Assembly: GCA_023460515.1 (NCBI GenBank)
Contig: JAEWPS010000060.1
Span: forward strand, 1 to 31,867
Origin: Bacillota bacterium
GTDB taxonomy: Bacteria; Bacillota; Clostridia; TANB77; CAG-465
Direction of reading: 5' to 3'
DNA: 31,867 bases
This document shows, one piece after another, positions 17,635-26,040 of this stretch. The translations under genes and the position numbers were made by a program. The stretch's first letter is position 1. Every line of letters starts with the position of its first letter. The notes beneath the pieces were generated by a model, which was not told the DNA's origin, did not search any database, and saw only the letters and a program-made list of their open reading frames with translations.

Positions 17635-19440
17635 ATGGATAATCAAAAGTATATAAGAAATTTTAGTATAATAGCGCATATTGATCATGGTAAATCTACT
17701 CTTGCAGACAGATTACTACAAATGACAGGTAGTATAGAAGTTAGGAAAATGCAAGAACAATTACTAGATAATATGGATATAGAAAGAGAAAGAGGTATAA
17801 CTATAAAATCTCAAGCTGTAAGAATGAAATATACAGCAAAAGACGGAATAGAATATATTTTAAATTTAATAGATACACCAGGACACGTAGATTTTAATTA
17901 TGAAGTGTCTAGGTCTCTTGCTGCCTGTGAAGGAGCAATATTAGTAGTTGATGCAGCTCAAGGAGTTGAAGCACAGACTTTAGCTAACGTTTATTTGGCA
18001 TTAGAAAATAATTTAGAAGTTATTCCTGTAATAAATAAAGTAGACTTACCTTCAGCAAGACCAGTTGAAGTAAAACATGAGATAGAAGATATAATAGGTT
18101 TAGAAGCTATGAATGCTCCTGAAGTTTCTGCTAAAACTGGACTTAATATGGAGGAAGTGTTAGAAGCAATAGTACAAAAAATACCATCTCCAAAAGGTGA
18201 TAGAGATAAGCCAACTTCAGCTCTTATATTTGATTGTGTATATGATAATTATAAAGGCGCTATGGCATATGTAAGAGTTTTTGATGGTAGTATAAAAAAA
18301 GGTGATACTGTTATTACTATGTCAAACAATAGGGAATATGAAATAGTTGAGGTTGGATATTTTAGACCTGGTAGTTATATTGAATGTGATATATTAGAGG
18401 CAGGAGAAGTTGGATATATTACTGCAAGTATTCGTAAAATTTCAGATATACATGTTGGAGATACAATAACAAACAAAAAACACCCATGTGAGGCACCTTT
18501 AAAAGGTTATAAAAAAGTTCAATCAATGGTATATTGTGGTATATATCCGGCTGATGGAAGTGACTATGAAGATTTAAAAGAAGCATTAGAAAAATTGAAG
18601 TTAAATGATGCATCTTTAAACTATGAATTAGAATCTTCAGCAGCACTTGGACACGGATTTAGATGTGGATTCTTAGGGTTATTACATATGGAAATAATTG
18701 AGGAAAGATTAGAAAGAGAATACGATTTAAACTTAATTACTACAGCTCCTTCAGTTATATATAAAGTATATAAAACGAATGGAGAAGTATTAGAACTGTA
18801 TAATCCTTCAGAACTTCCAAATTCACAACAGATTAGTTATATGGAAGAACCGATAGCTAAAACAGAAATTATTGTTCCAAAGGAATATGTTGGAAATGTA
18901 ATGGAACTTGCTACTGAAAGACGTGGAGATTTTATTAATATGAAATATATAGATGTAAATAGAGTTAACTTAGAATACTATTTACCTCTTAATGAAATAA
19001 TATATGATTTCTTTAATAGTTTAAAATCTAGAACTAGAGGATATGCTTCTTTTGATTATGAAATAACTAAATATGAGAAAGCAGATCTTTCAAAATTGGA
19101 TATACTACTAAATGGTGAAGTTGTTGACGCATTATCTTTTATAGTTCATAAATCTAAAGCTGAGACAAGAGGACGTAAAATAGCAGAAAAATTAAAAGAT
19201 ATTATACCAAGGCAGATGTTTGAAGTACCTATTCAAGCAGCTATAGGCGGTAAAGTTGTTGCCAGAGAAACTGTTAAGGCTATGAGAAAAGATGTACTTG
19301 CCAAATGTTATGGTGGAGATATAACTAGAAAGAAAAAATTACTAGAGAAACAAAAAGAAGGTAAGAAAAGAATGAGACAGGTAGGAAGTGTAGAACTTCC
19401 ACAAGACGCATTTATGAGCGTTTTAAAGTTAGATGATTAA
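17635..19440 (+). CDS. lepA: Elongation factor 4 (LepA)
   Basis: This 601-residue ribosomal GTPase is intact along its whole length. The G motifs are AHIDHGKST (14-22), RGITIKSQ, DTPGHVDF, NKVDLPSA and SAKTG. The later part includes GFRCGFLGLLHMEIIEERLEREY (EF-G-like domain), the LepA-specific GEVVDALSFIVHKSKAETRGRK, and the C-terminal RQMFEVPIQAAIGGKVVARETVKA segment with a basic tail. LepA is known to affect translation initiation and elongation by remodelling stalled ribosomes. It heads a transcript with rlmB and a NUDIX gene. None of its codons is CGG. Confidence 0.96.
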   Translation: MDNQKYIRNFSIIAHIDHGKSTLADRLLQMTGSIEVRKMQEQLLDNMDIERERGITIKSQAVRMKYTAKDGIEYILNLIDTPGHVDFNYEVSRSLAACEGAILVVDAAQGVEAQTLANVYLALENNLEVIPVINKVDLPSARPVEVKHEIEDIIGLEAMNAPEVSAKTGLNMEEVLEAIVQKIPSPKGDRDKPTSALIFDCVYDNYKGAMAYVRVFDGSIKKGDTVITMSNNREYEIVEVGYFRPGSYIECDILEAGEVGYITASIRKISDIHVGDTITNKKHPCEAPLKGYKKVQSMVYCGIYPADGSDYEDLKEALEKLKLNDASLNYELESSAALGHGFRCGFLGLLHMEIIEERLEREYDLNLITTAPSVIYKVYKTNGEVLELYNPSELPNSQQISYMEEPIAKTEIIVPKEYVGNVMELATERRGDFINMKYIDVNRVNLEYYLPLNEIIYDFFNSLKSRTRGYASFDYEITKYEKADLSKLDILLNGEVVDALSFIVHKSKAETRGRKIAEKLKDIIPRQMFEVPIQAAIGGKVVARETVKAMRKDVLAKCYGGDITRKKKLLEKQKEGKKRMRQVGSVELPQDAFMSVLKLDD

Positions 19441-19449
19441 GGAGAGGTT

Positions 19450-20196
19450 ATGGGTTTAATATATGGTATAAATCCTGTTACAGAAGCTATTGTATCAGGT
19501 AAAACAATTAATAAAATATATTTTCAAAACGGAAATAAAGAAGTTTATGATTTAATAAAAATGGCTCAAGAAAAGAAGATAGTAACTGTACTTGCAGATA
19601 GACCAAAATTAGATAAAATGATAACTGCAGATGATGAAAAACTTAAAAATTCACAGGGTATTGTTGCATCAGTTACGGATTTTGAATATTCTGAAATAGA
19701 TGATTTATTAGCAGAGGCTGAAAAAAAAGGTGAAAAACCATTTATAATAATATTAGATAAAATAGAAGATCCACATAACTTAGGTGCAATAATAAGAAGT
19801 ATAGATTGTTTTGGCGCACATGGGTGTATAATTCAAAAGCGTAATGCATGTCAAGTAACAGATACAGTAGAAAAGGTTGCAGCAGGTGCTACTAGCTATG
19901 TTAAAGTTGCTAGAGTAACTAATATAACTGAAAGTATAAGGTACTTAAAAGAAAAAGGATTATGGATATACGGTTTAGATATGGAAGGTGCAACAGATAT
20001 ATATTCTACAAAGTTAGATGGTGCTATAGGACTTGTAATTGGTAATGAAGGTGAAGGCATATCTAGATTAGTTAGAGATAATTGTGATGTTATAATAAAA
20101 ATACCAATGACAGGAAATATAGAATCATTAAATGCTTCTGTATCTGCAGCTATAAGTATGTATGAAGTTGTAAGGCAGAAATATACTAAGAAATAA
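19450..20196 (+). CDS. rlmB: 23S rRNA 2'-O-methyltransferase RlmB-like (SpoU family)
   Basis: This is a 248-residue protein with an N-terminal substrate-binding segment (GINPVTEAIVSGKTINKIYF) and a SPOUT methyltransferase domain. The trefoil-knot motifs are visible: ILDKIEDPHNLGAIIRS (motif 1), VIGNEGEGISRLVRDNCD (motif 2) and IPMTGNIESLNASVSAAI (motif 3). The family methylates the 2'-O of G2251 in 23S rRNA using S-adenosylmethionine. It starts 9 nt after lepA, with GGAGAGG directly upstream. The related tRNA enzyme TrmH is less likely given the N-terminal domain. Confidence 0.88.
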   Translation: MGLIYGINPVTEAIVSGKTINKIYFQNGNKEVYDLIKMAQEKKIVTVLADRPKLDKMITADDEKLKNSQGIVASVTDFEYSEIDDLLAEAEKKGEKPFIIILDKIEDPHNLGAIIRSIDCFGAHGCIIQKRNACQVTDTVEKVAAGATSYVKVARVTNITESIRYLKEKGLWIYGLDMEGATDIYSTKLDGAIGLVIGNEGEGISRLVRDNCDVIIKIPMTGNIESLNASVSAAISMYEVVRQKYTKK

Positions 20197-20214
20197 ATCA
20201 GGATTGGAGTTAAA

Positions 20215-20742
20215 ATGGAACTATTAGATGTTTTCAATAGAGAAAATACAAAAAAAGTAGGTCAGCAAGATAGAGATATAGTACATAAAAATAGTTTATG
20301 GCATAGACAAGTTGCAATATGGGTTATGAATGATAAAAACGAAGTTTTATTACAAAGAAGAAGTCCACAAAAAAAGCAGCATCCTAATAAATATTCTGTG
20401 TGTGCGGGCCATATAGATGCAAATGAAGAAGTTATAGTGGCAGCTTTAAGGGAATTAAGAGAAGAAATAGGGTTAAGCGAGACAGTAGATAATATTGAGT
20501 TTATAGATATGTATATAAATGAAGAAGAAGAAAATAACAATTTTAAATATACTTATTTGATTAGAACTAATAAAAAAATTGATGAGTTTAAAATGCAAGA
20601 TGAAGAAGTATCTGAACTAAAATATGTAACCCTAGATGAATTAGAAACAATGATAAAAAATAGGGATGAAGAATTAACGTTCTCAAAAAAATATTATGCA
20701 AAATTAATTTTAGAAGAATTAAATAAACGAAAATCTAAATAA
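20215..20742 (+). CDS. NUDIX hydrolase of the isopentenyl-diphosphate-isomerase-like group
   Basis: This 175-residue protein carries a perfect Nudix box beginning at G-H-I-D-A-N-E and running to R-E-L-R-E-E-I-G-L. The N-terminal region (LLDVFNREN, HRQVAIWVMNDKNEVLLQRRSPQKKQHPNKYSVCAGH) is that of the YfcD/IDI-like subfamily. Such enzymes hydrolyse nucleoside-diphosphate-linked compounds; true IDI activity would need other residues that I cannot confirm. It starts 18 nt after rlmB, with GGATTGGAG upstream. Confidence 0.85.
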   Translation: MELLDVFNRENTKKVGQQDRDIVHKNSLWHRQVAIWVMNDKNEVLLQRRSPQKKQHPNKYSVCAGHIDANEEVIVAALRELREEIGLSETVDNIEFIDMYINEEEENNNFKYTYLIRTNKKIDEFKMQDEEVSELKYVTLDELETMIKNRDEELTFSKKYYAKLILEELNKRKSK

Positions 20743-20799
20743 TAAAGGACAGTTAAACTAGAAGATAAAAAATAGACATGTAATGTAGTTAAAAAGACA

Positions 20800-20843
20800 A
20801 AAACTTGATATATAATCTTTAATGGAATATATGTCAAGTTTTT
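20800..20843 (+). repeat. 44-nt hairpin repeat, copy A
   Basis: AAAACTTGATATATA pairs with TATATGTCAAGTTTT (15-bp stem with one G-T pair, about a 14-nt loop), with further T beyond. It lies 58 nt after the NUDIX gene and could terminate that operon. An almost identical copy in the same orientation is at 23825-23868 (41 of 44 positions by eye). Confidence 0.8.
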
Positions 20844-20920
20844 CATATAATAGGAATTACATTATATTTAAAAAAACCAAATTTTGATTTTTAAATGATA
20901 TGAAAATAACAATTACCACA

Positions 20921-21172
20921 TCAATAGAAATATATGTAAACATATATTGAACTATTCCTTTTTGCCGTCATAACGATTTGGTCTGCTTCTCTTTGGACGG
21001 AGAAAATTATATATTCATCGCGTTTTTGCTGAATAAAATGAACAGTTAATTTAGCAGTAAAGAAAATTGGCATGGTAACTAAAAGTGTTGTAAGAATTAT
21101 AATAATTCTCCGCTTTTTAATCACCTCATTTTTGTTTTTTCCTGATACACAATCGGATTGGCAGGATAACAT
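20921..21172 (-). pseudogene. Truncated paralogue of the SleB-type hydrolase (N-terminus only)
   Basis: This 83-codon frame matches the start of the gene at 30723-31457. Both open M-L-S, then K-K-R-R-I / N-Q-R-R-I, a membrane helix, H-F-I-Q-Q-K / N-F-I-R-E-K, then IIFSVQREADQIVMTAKRNSS versus IIVSAQEEANQILSEAKNDAS. The similarity ends abruptly after S-S, and the coiled coil and catalytic domain are missing. The strong AAAGGAGGGG site that precedes the intact copy is absent here, so it is probably not expressed. G+C on a sampled line is near 40%, well above neighbours. Codon 21 is CGG (21112-21110). Confidence 0.75.
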
Positions 21173-21230
21173 TAGTATATAGATATAGTATTAAAAAATT
21201 CGCTAAATATCGACAAAAAAATAGAAAGTA

Positions 21231-21259
21231 TTGACAAAAAAATATATATATAATATAAT
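21231..21259 (+). promoter_or_regulatory. Promoter of the prepilin/FGE-fold gene
   Basis: TTGACA (21231-21236), 17-nt spacer, TATAAT (21254-21259). The leader then runs 60 nt to the GTG start with AAAGGATG upstream. Confidence 0.8.
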
Positions 21260-21318
21260 TTTACTGCTAGTTAATCTATTTTAAAATTAGTATATTTATA
21301 AGAAAGGATGATTTAAAA

Positions 21319-22707
21319 GTGAAAAATTTAAAAAACAAAAAAGTAGAATACATGATGAGTAAAAGACATAATAGTGGTATTTCATTGATAGTATTAGTAA
21401 TAACAATAATAGTTATTATAATACTAGCGGGAGCGGTAATACTGAGTTTAGCAGATAATAATCCAATAGTTGCAGCAAATGAGGCTACATTTAAAGCTAA
21501 CATATCTGAATACAGTTCGGAACTAGCAATGGCTATATCAAATAAGTATTTAGAAGACAATTCGTTTACTTCAAACTCGTTTAATGCAGGAGTATGGGAT
21601 GGGAATTTAGCTCATGTAGCAGGTACTGTAAAAGAGTATATAACAAGTATGAAAGTAGCTGATGCACCAAAATTTGAAATACAAAGTGGTAAGTTAGTAT
21701 ATGTAGGAGATGAACAGGTAGAAATAGATTATCTAACAGAAATAGGAATAATAAGCGGAGAAGTAACACCTAAAGGATTGGGTGTAAATGTAATAGCAAC
21801 AGATAATACAACAGTAAATGGAGGAGCAGCATCATATAACAACCCAATAATACCAAAAGGATTTAAAGCAATAAATACAACTGATGCAAGTTGGACTAAT
21901 TTATCTACAGATTGGAATTTAGGACTAGTAATAGAAGATGAAGCAGGAAATCAATTTGTATGGGTACCAGTTGATGGAGTAAATGTACCATATGCAAAAT
22001 GGACTACAACAGGAGTTCCATACAGTGATTCAAATCTATCAGATGATACATTACCATCAAACTTTAATGAACAAGATCAGATAACAAAATATAAAGGGTT
22101 TTATATAGCAAGATATGAATCAATGTTTGACTATAATGCTGGAAATATAAGAGCAGCAAGTAAGAGGAGCACGAATACTACTGATTCACATTGGGCAACA
22201 AGTAGAAATTCAGTATACAACGGATACTTATGGAACTTTATAAATTATACTGATTCTAAAGCATATGCAGAAAATATGGATACAAGTTATGGATATGACA
22301 CATCAAAAGTAGGAACAAATTTAATAACTGGAACACAATGGGATACAGTAATGAAATGGATACAAAATTCAGGTAAGAGTGTAACTGATAGTACAACCTG
22401 GGGAAATCATTATAATTCGTCATTTAGTTATGAGTATCCAACATTAGGAACAAAAGAAGCTAATACTAGAATATTACTTGTTTCAGGAGCATCATCATAC
22501 AATAAAGTAAATAACACATATGATTTAACAGGAAATCTATGGGAAATTACAAATGAAACTTATAATGCTAATCGTATTTTTCGTGGAGGTGGCTACTATG
22601 GAGGATACTTAAGTAGTAATAATGACCCTGCTGCTACTCGTTATAGCATCGATACTTATTCTTTAGGTAGCGACTGTGGTTTTCGTGTAGTGCTTTATGT
22701 ATTGTAG
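21319..22707 (+). CDS. Prepilin-like surface protein with C-terminal FGE/SUMF1-like (C-type lectin) fold
   Basis: This is a 462-residue protein. The N-terminus has a basic leader (to about residue 18) and then G-I-S-L-I-V-L-V-I-T-I-I-V-I-I-I-L-A-G-A, a class III signal/membrane helix without the usual Glu5. Residues 45-175 are a pilin-like stalk. From about residue 210 a formylglycine-generating-enzyme/sulfatase-modifying-factor fold is recognisable: NQFVWVPV, KGFYIARYE, LITGTQWDTVMKWIQ, DLTGNLWEITNE, IFRGGGYYGG and the terminal C-G-F-R-V-V-L. GTG at 21319 is preferred over the downstream ATG (21352) because only it has an RBS. Proteins of this fold are frequent targets of diversity-generating retroelements, and the last 45 codons have an aberrant composition (separate entry). 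Probably exported and surface displayed; the ligand is unknown. Confidence 0.78.
   Translation: MKNLKNKKVEYMMSKRHNSGISLIVLVITIIVIIILAGAVILSLADNNPIVAANEATFKANISEYSSELAMAISNKYLEDNSFTSNSFNAGVWDGNLAHVAGTVKEYITSMKVADAPKFEIQSGKLVYVGDEQVEIDYLTEIGIISGEVTPKGLGVNVIATDNTTVNGGAASYNNPIIPKGFKAINTTDASWTNLSTDWNLGLVIEDEAGNQFVWVPVDGVNVPYAKWTTTGVPYSDSNLSDDTLPSNFNEQDQITKYKGFYIARYESMFDYNAGNIRAASKRSTNTTDSHWATSRNSVYNGYLWNFINYTDSKAYAENMDTSYGYDTSKVGTNLITGTQWDTVMKWIQNSGKSVTDSTTWGNHYNSSFSYEYPTLGTKEANTRILLVSGASSYNKVNNTYDLTGNLWEITNETYNANRIFRGGGYYGGYLSSNNDPAATRYSIDTYSLGSDCGFRVVLYVL
22573..22707 (+). other. Candidate diversified (variable-region-like) 3' segment
   Basis: By hand count this 135-nt coding tail has 29 A (about 21%), whereas the preceding 135 nt have 62 (about 46%). 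All four Arg codons here are CGT, while the six earlier ones in the gene are AGA or AGG. Several codons at aromatic, Asp, Ser, Gly and Ile positions are NNC (ggc, tac, gac, agc, atc), as expected from AAC codons of a template mutagenised at A. The tail encodes the FGE-fold terminal loop and ends C-G-F-R-V-V-L-Y-V-L, the usual place for a DGR variable region. A TGTAG/CTACA inverted repeat follows at 22703-22728. Confidence 0.45.
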
Positions 22708-22948
22708 AACTTAATACTATAGCTACACAAGAAAAAACATGAAATAAATTGAATAAAATAATTATGATAAATAGGTAATAGATAAAATAAATTAAATATT
22801 ATATGTTTTTCAAAATCAGAATAGTTTTTGTGAAATCCGCATAGAAATTTCTGATATATATATGTGTATATATATACATTAAAAATTTCTGGCAAGGACC
22901 CCAATCTGTATAGAAAGGGGTATTTTTATGGCTTAATGTCAATTGTTG

Positions 22949-22982
22949 GAGTACAAGTTTCGAAAAACTTGTACTCTTTTGT
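22949..22982 (+). terminator. Strong intrinsic terminator
   Basis: GAGTACAAGTTT (22949-22960) pairs perfectly with AAACTTGTACTC (22965-22976) across a CGAA loop, followed by TTTT. A weaker G-C hairpin (ACCCC...GGGGT then ATTTTT, 22898-22926) lies just before it. The 240 nt between the FGE-fold gene and this point hold no gene, only A/T-rich sequence. Confidence 0.8.
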
Positions 22983-23369
22983 TTTTTCGTTAAAATATTA
23001 ATTAAATTAAATAATACTTAAAATATTGTTAAAAACTTATGTTTTTAGGCATGCTACCGCCAGCCTAAGGCATAGGTTTTGTTTTCTATGAACATGCTGA
23101 CAAAATTCTTAATCTAAAATTTTTAAAGTTTCTAAAGTTGTATGTAATACGCGTTATTACTTTGATTTTGTTATTAAAACCTCAGTTATATAGTAGTTAA
23201 CTTAGTTTTAAATGGATTTTTAATATATGTAGCACATTGATGGAACGTACTTAAGGCGATTTAAACTCAAACATTTGACAGTTTTTTGCATACATAATTC
23301 ATCATTAAAAAGTTTAACTTTGGTTTTATAATTTGTTTCTTTATTTATTTCATAAAGACCCCCTTTAAT
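22983..23369. other. Gene-free stretch next to the transposase remnant
   Basis: No convincing gene on either strand. On the minus strand a frame of about 48 codons without stops continues downstream of the transposase remnant (L-L-K-D-S-A-K-L-S then unrelated sequence), but I cannot assign the later part to a family. No clear terminal inverted repeats were found. Confidence 0.5.
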
Positions 23370-23800
23370 ACTTAATTTTGCACTATCTTTAAGAAGAACA
23401 TTTTTACTATGTTTAAAGAATATTCTATCTTTTTGAGAGAGTTCTTTTGAACTTTTTTACGAACATTTTCGAATCCCCAACAAATTAACATAGTGTAATG
23501 AAATTTATCTGCAACTATTGTTGCATTTTTTAGTGAATCTTTAACAGCCTTTTTAAATTCCCTACACATATCCATAGTTACATATTTTACATTATCTTTA
23601 TATTTCATTTTACCTAGATAATTTGTTAATTGGGATGTGTTTTAAGAGGAAAAATATCTAATATTTTATTATTTAATAGATCTGTAATAATTAATTGAAA
23701 CTTTTTACCTCCAGCATTCCCTCTAAATTAATCAATACCAATACCTTCAAGTAGCCAATATACGTTAAAATTTAATATTTTTCACTTTAACATCTTGCAA
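23370..23800 (-). pseudogene. Degenerate ISL3-type transposase
   Basis: On the minus strand, broken frames together spell the DDE core of ISL3/IS204-type transposases: E-G-I-G-I-D-stop-F-R-G-N-A-G-G-K-K-F-Q (23745-23690), then L-I-I-T-D-L-L-N-N-K-I-L-D-I-F-P. After a frame change come VKYVTMDMCREFKKAVKDSL, ATIVADKFHY and ENVRKKVQ (23608-23440), then after another frame change L-L-K-D-S-A-K-L-S. The expected D-E is D-stop (GAA to TAA), and there are at least two frame changes. Both the N-terminal zinc-finger region and the ends appear lost. Clearly inactive. Confidence 0.8.
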
Positions 23801-23824
23801 TTTTAAAATTTATTATAAAACCTT

Positions 23825-23868
23825 AAAACTTGATATATAACCTTATATGGAATATATGTCAAGTTTTT
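23825..23868 (+). repeat. 44-nt hairpin repeat, copy B
   Basis: Second copy of the element at 20800-20843: same stem, same length, same orientation, with differences only in the loop. It ends in TTTTTTATTTT and lies between the transposase remnant and the thioredoxin reductase-like gene. Confidence 0.8.
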
Positions 23869-23958
23869 TATTTTATTTATACGTATTAATATGAGTATAG
23901 TTAAATTATTTTTGGTTAAACTAAAAGATGAATGAAATATTTTAAAATTGAGGTATAA

Positions 23959-24855
23959 ATGGTGTATGATGTTATAATAATCGGGAAAGGTCCATCAGGA
24001 CTTTCGGCTGCTCTATATTTAGGGCGTGAAGGATATAATGTATTGGTATTAGGTGAAACTGGATACTTAGGAAAATGCAAAGAATTAAATAATTATCTAG
24101 GAATAGAATCTATATCTGGAAATGAATTTATTAATATAGCAAAAAAGCAAGTTACAAACGTTGGAGTTAAATTAAAAAAGGACAAAGTATTAAAAATATC
24201 TAAATTAGAAAATGGATTTAGTTTACTAACTGATACAAATGAATATGTAACAAAAACTATAGTTATGGCATTAGGTGTTAAAAAAAATTGTATGATAATA
24301 AAAAATGTAAATAAATTTATAGGCAAAGGTATTAGCCGTTGTGTATCTTGTGATGGCTTTTTTTATAAAAATAAGAGTGTTGGAGTAATAGGAAATAGTG
24401 AATATGCATTAGAAGAAGCATTAAATTTAAGAAATTATACGGAGAATATAACAATATATACAGATGGAAGAGAAATGAATATAAGTGAAAAATATAAACA
24501 ATATATTGAATTATTTAAGTACGACTATAGAACTATAGAATCTGTTCATGGGGATAAAGAACTTACACATATTATATTTTATGAAGGAGAAAAAGTAAAG
24601 ATAGATGGTATATTTATAGCTAATAGAATCCCTAATATAGATGATTTATCTAGCAGTATAGGTATTATAACAGAAAATAATAAAATAAAAACAGATGAAG
24701 ATAATATGACAAACATAGAAGGAATATTTGCATGTGGTGATATGATCAATAATTTCAAACAGGTCTCAACAGCTGTTGGTAGTGGAGCTTTAGCTGGGCA
24801 TTCATGTATAAAATATCTAATAATGTTAAAATTAAGTAAGGAGAAAAAGATATGA
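23959..24855 (+). CDS. Thioredoxin reductase-like FAD/NAD(P)H disulfide oxidoreductase
   Basis: This 298-residue protein has the FAD dinucleotide motif GKGPSG (about 10-15), a redox CXXC C128-V-S-C131 followed by DGFF as in thioredoxin reductase, the NAD(P)H-binding GVIGNSEYALEEA, and the C-terminal FAD motif IFACGD. Length is slightly below the usual 305-320. It overlaps the downstream glutaredoxin-like gene by ATGA, so the two are almost certainly co-translated and probably form an electron relay from NAD(P)H to the small protein. The RBS is GAGG at 23950. The promoter is not obvious in 23870-23958. Confidence 0.85.
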   Translation: MVYDVIIIGKGPSGLSAALYLGREGYNVLVLGETGYLGKCKELNNYLGIESISGNEFINIAKKQVTNVGVKLKKDKVLKISKLENGFSLLTDTNEYVTKTIVMALGVKKNCMIIKNVNKFIGKGISRCVSCDGFFYKNKSVGVIGNSEYALEEALNLRNYTENITIYTDGREMNISEKYKQYIELFKYDYRTIESVHGDKELTHIIFYEGEKVKIDGIFIANRIPNIDDLSSSIGIITENNKIKTDEDNMTNIEGIFACGDMINNFKQVSTAVGSGALAGHSCIKYLIMLKLSKEKKI

Positions 24856-25091
24856 GCATTAAAATTTATACAACTAGTACTTGCCATTGGTGTAAAATTG
24901 CAAAAGAATATTTTAAAAGTAAAGGGCTTGAGTATGAAGAATATGACGTTGAAATAGATTCTGAAAAAGCAGTAGAAATGATAAATAAGTCTGATCAGAG
25001 AAGTGTACCTGTAATTGATATAGATGGAAATATAATTATTGGATTTAATAAAGAGGCAATCGATCAGAATATTAATAGAAAGGAGAATTAA
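24852..25091 (+). CDS. Glutaredoxin-like (NrdH/YruB type) redox protein
   Basis: This 79-residue thioredoxin-fold protein has the active site C11-H-W-C14 at the start of helix 1 (TSTCHWCKIAKEYFKSKG), the cis-Pro segment SVPVIDIDG, and the C-terminal IIGFNKEAID. Such proteins take electrons from thioredoxin reductase-like enzymes and not from glutathione, which suits its overlap with the upstream gene. The same C-H-W-C motif occurs in the DUF255 protein nearby. Its last codons contain the RBS of the SDR gene. Confidence 0.87.
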   Translation: MSIKIYTTSTCHWCKIAKEYFKSKGLEYEEYDVEIDSEKAVEMINKSDQRSVPVIDIDGNIIIGFNKEAIDQNINRKEN

Positions 25092-25092
25092 T

Positions 25093-25998
25093 ATGGACGA
25101 AAAATTATTTTATCCACCGCTTGGTAATAAACAAGAAAAAGAAAACATACCAATAAACTTTCCACCTCAACATCAAGATGTTCAGCCAGGGGTAGAATGT
25201 GTTATGACACCTAGACCTATATTTGATAATCCAAATTATGTTGGAACTAATAAACTTAAAGATAAGGTTGCAATAATAACAGGTGGGGATAGTGGTATTG
25301 GCAGAGCTGTATCTGTATTTTATGCTAAAGAGGGTGCAGATATTGTAATAGTATACCTAAATGAACATCAAGATGCAAACGAAACTAAACAGTATATAGA
25401 AAATTTGGGTAGAAAGTGTTTACTTATTCCTGGAGATTTAAAAAATGAAGAATTTTGCAAAAGTATAATTACCCAAACTATAAATATGTTTGGTCATTTA
25501 GATATTTTAGTAAATAATGCTGCTGTTCATTATCCACAAAATAGTATTGAAAATATAACAACTCAGCAACTTATTGATACTTTTGCAGTAAATGTGTTTT
25601 CATTCTTTTATCTTACAAAAGCGGCTATACCTAATTTAAAGGAAGGTAGTAGTATTATTAATACCACATCTGTAACAGCATATAAAGGAAGTGAAACTCT
25701 AATAGATTATTCTGCTACTAAAGGAGCAATTGTAAGTTTTACTAGATCATTAGCACTATCTCTTATAAATAAGGGAATTCGTGTAAATGGAGTTGCTCCT
25801 GGACCAATTTGGACACCACTTCAACCAGCAAGTGCTACTGCAGATCAGATTACTACTGCTGGATCGAAAACACCAATGAAAAGGGCAGGCCAACCGGTAG
25901 AATTAGCACCTACATATGTTTATTTAGCATCTGTAGATTCGACATATGTTACTGGGCAGATACTTCATGTTAACGGTGGAGATTTTACTACTTCATAA
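25093..25998 (+). CDS. Short-chain dehydrogenase/reductase, general-stress YghA/YdaD type
   Basis: This 301-residue protein begins with the long N-terminal extension characteristic of this SDR group (PPQHQDVQPGVECVMTPRP). It has the NAD(P)-binding TGGDSGIG (63-70), NNAAVHYPQ, catalytic Ser in NTTSVTAYKG, Y206-SAT-K210, the PGPIWTPL loop and the terminal GQILHVNGGDF. The start ATG at 25093 has AAAGGAGA 6 nt upstream; a longer upstream frame lacks an RBS. The substrate is unknown; relatives are general-stress proteins. Third gene of the redox operon. Confidence 0.87.
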   Translation: MDEKLFYPPLGNKQEKENIPINFPPQHQDVQPGVECVMTPRPIFDNPNYVGTNKLKDKVAIITGGDSGIGRAVSVFYAKEGADIVIVYLNEHQDANETKQYIENLGRKCLLIPGDLKNEEFCKSIITQTINMFGHLDILVNNAAVHYPQNSIENITTQQLIDTFAVNVFSFFYLTKAAIPNLKEGSSIINTTSVTAYKGSETLIDYSATKGAIVSFTRSLALSLINKGIRVNGVAPGPIWTPLQPASATADQITTAGSKTPMKRAGQPVELAPTYVYLASVDSTYVTGQILHVNGGDFTTS

Positions 25999-26008
25999 TA
26001 TTAAAATA

Positions 26009-26040
26009 TTTAAGGATATACTTTAAAGTATATCCTTAAA
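26009..26040. terminator. 32-nt perfect palindrome between convergent genes
   Basis: Arms 26009-26024 and 26025-26040 are exact reverse complements with no spacer. It sits between the SDR gene and the DUF255 gene and includes the stop codon of the latter. It can fold on both transcripts as a terminator-like hairpin. Confidence 0.7.

Noticed and set aside
23370..23800. Active insertion sequence
   Set aside because: Nonsense codon, at least two frame changes and missing ends; no terminal inverted repeats found.
22703..23958. DGR reverse transcriptase or template repeat next to the candidate variable region
   Set aside because: No reverse-transcriptase motif and no second copy of the tail sequence is visible anywhere in the window.
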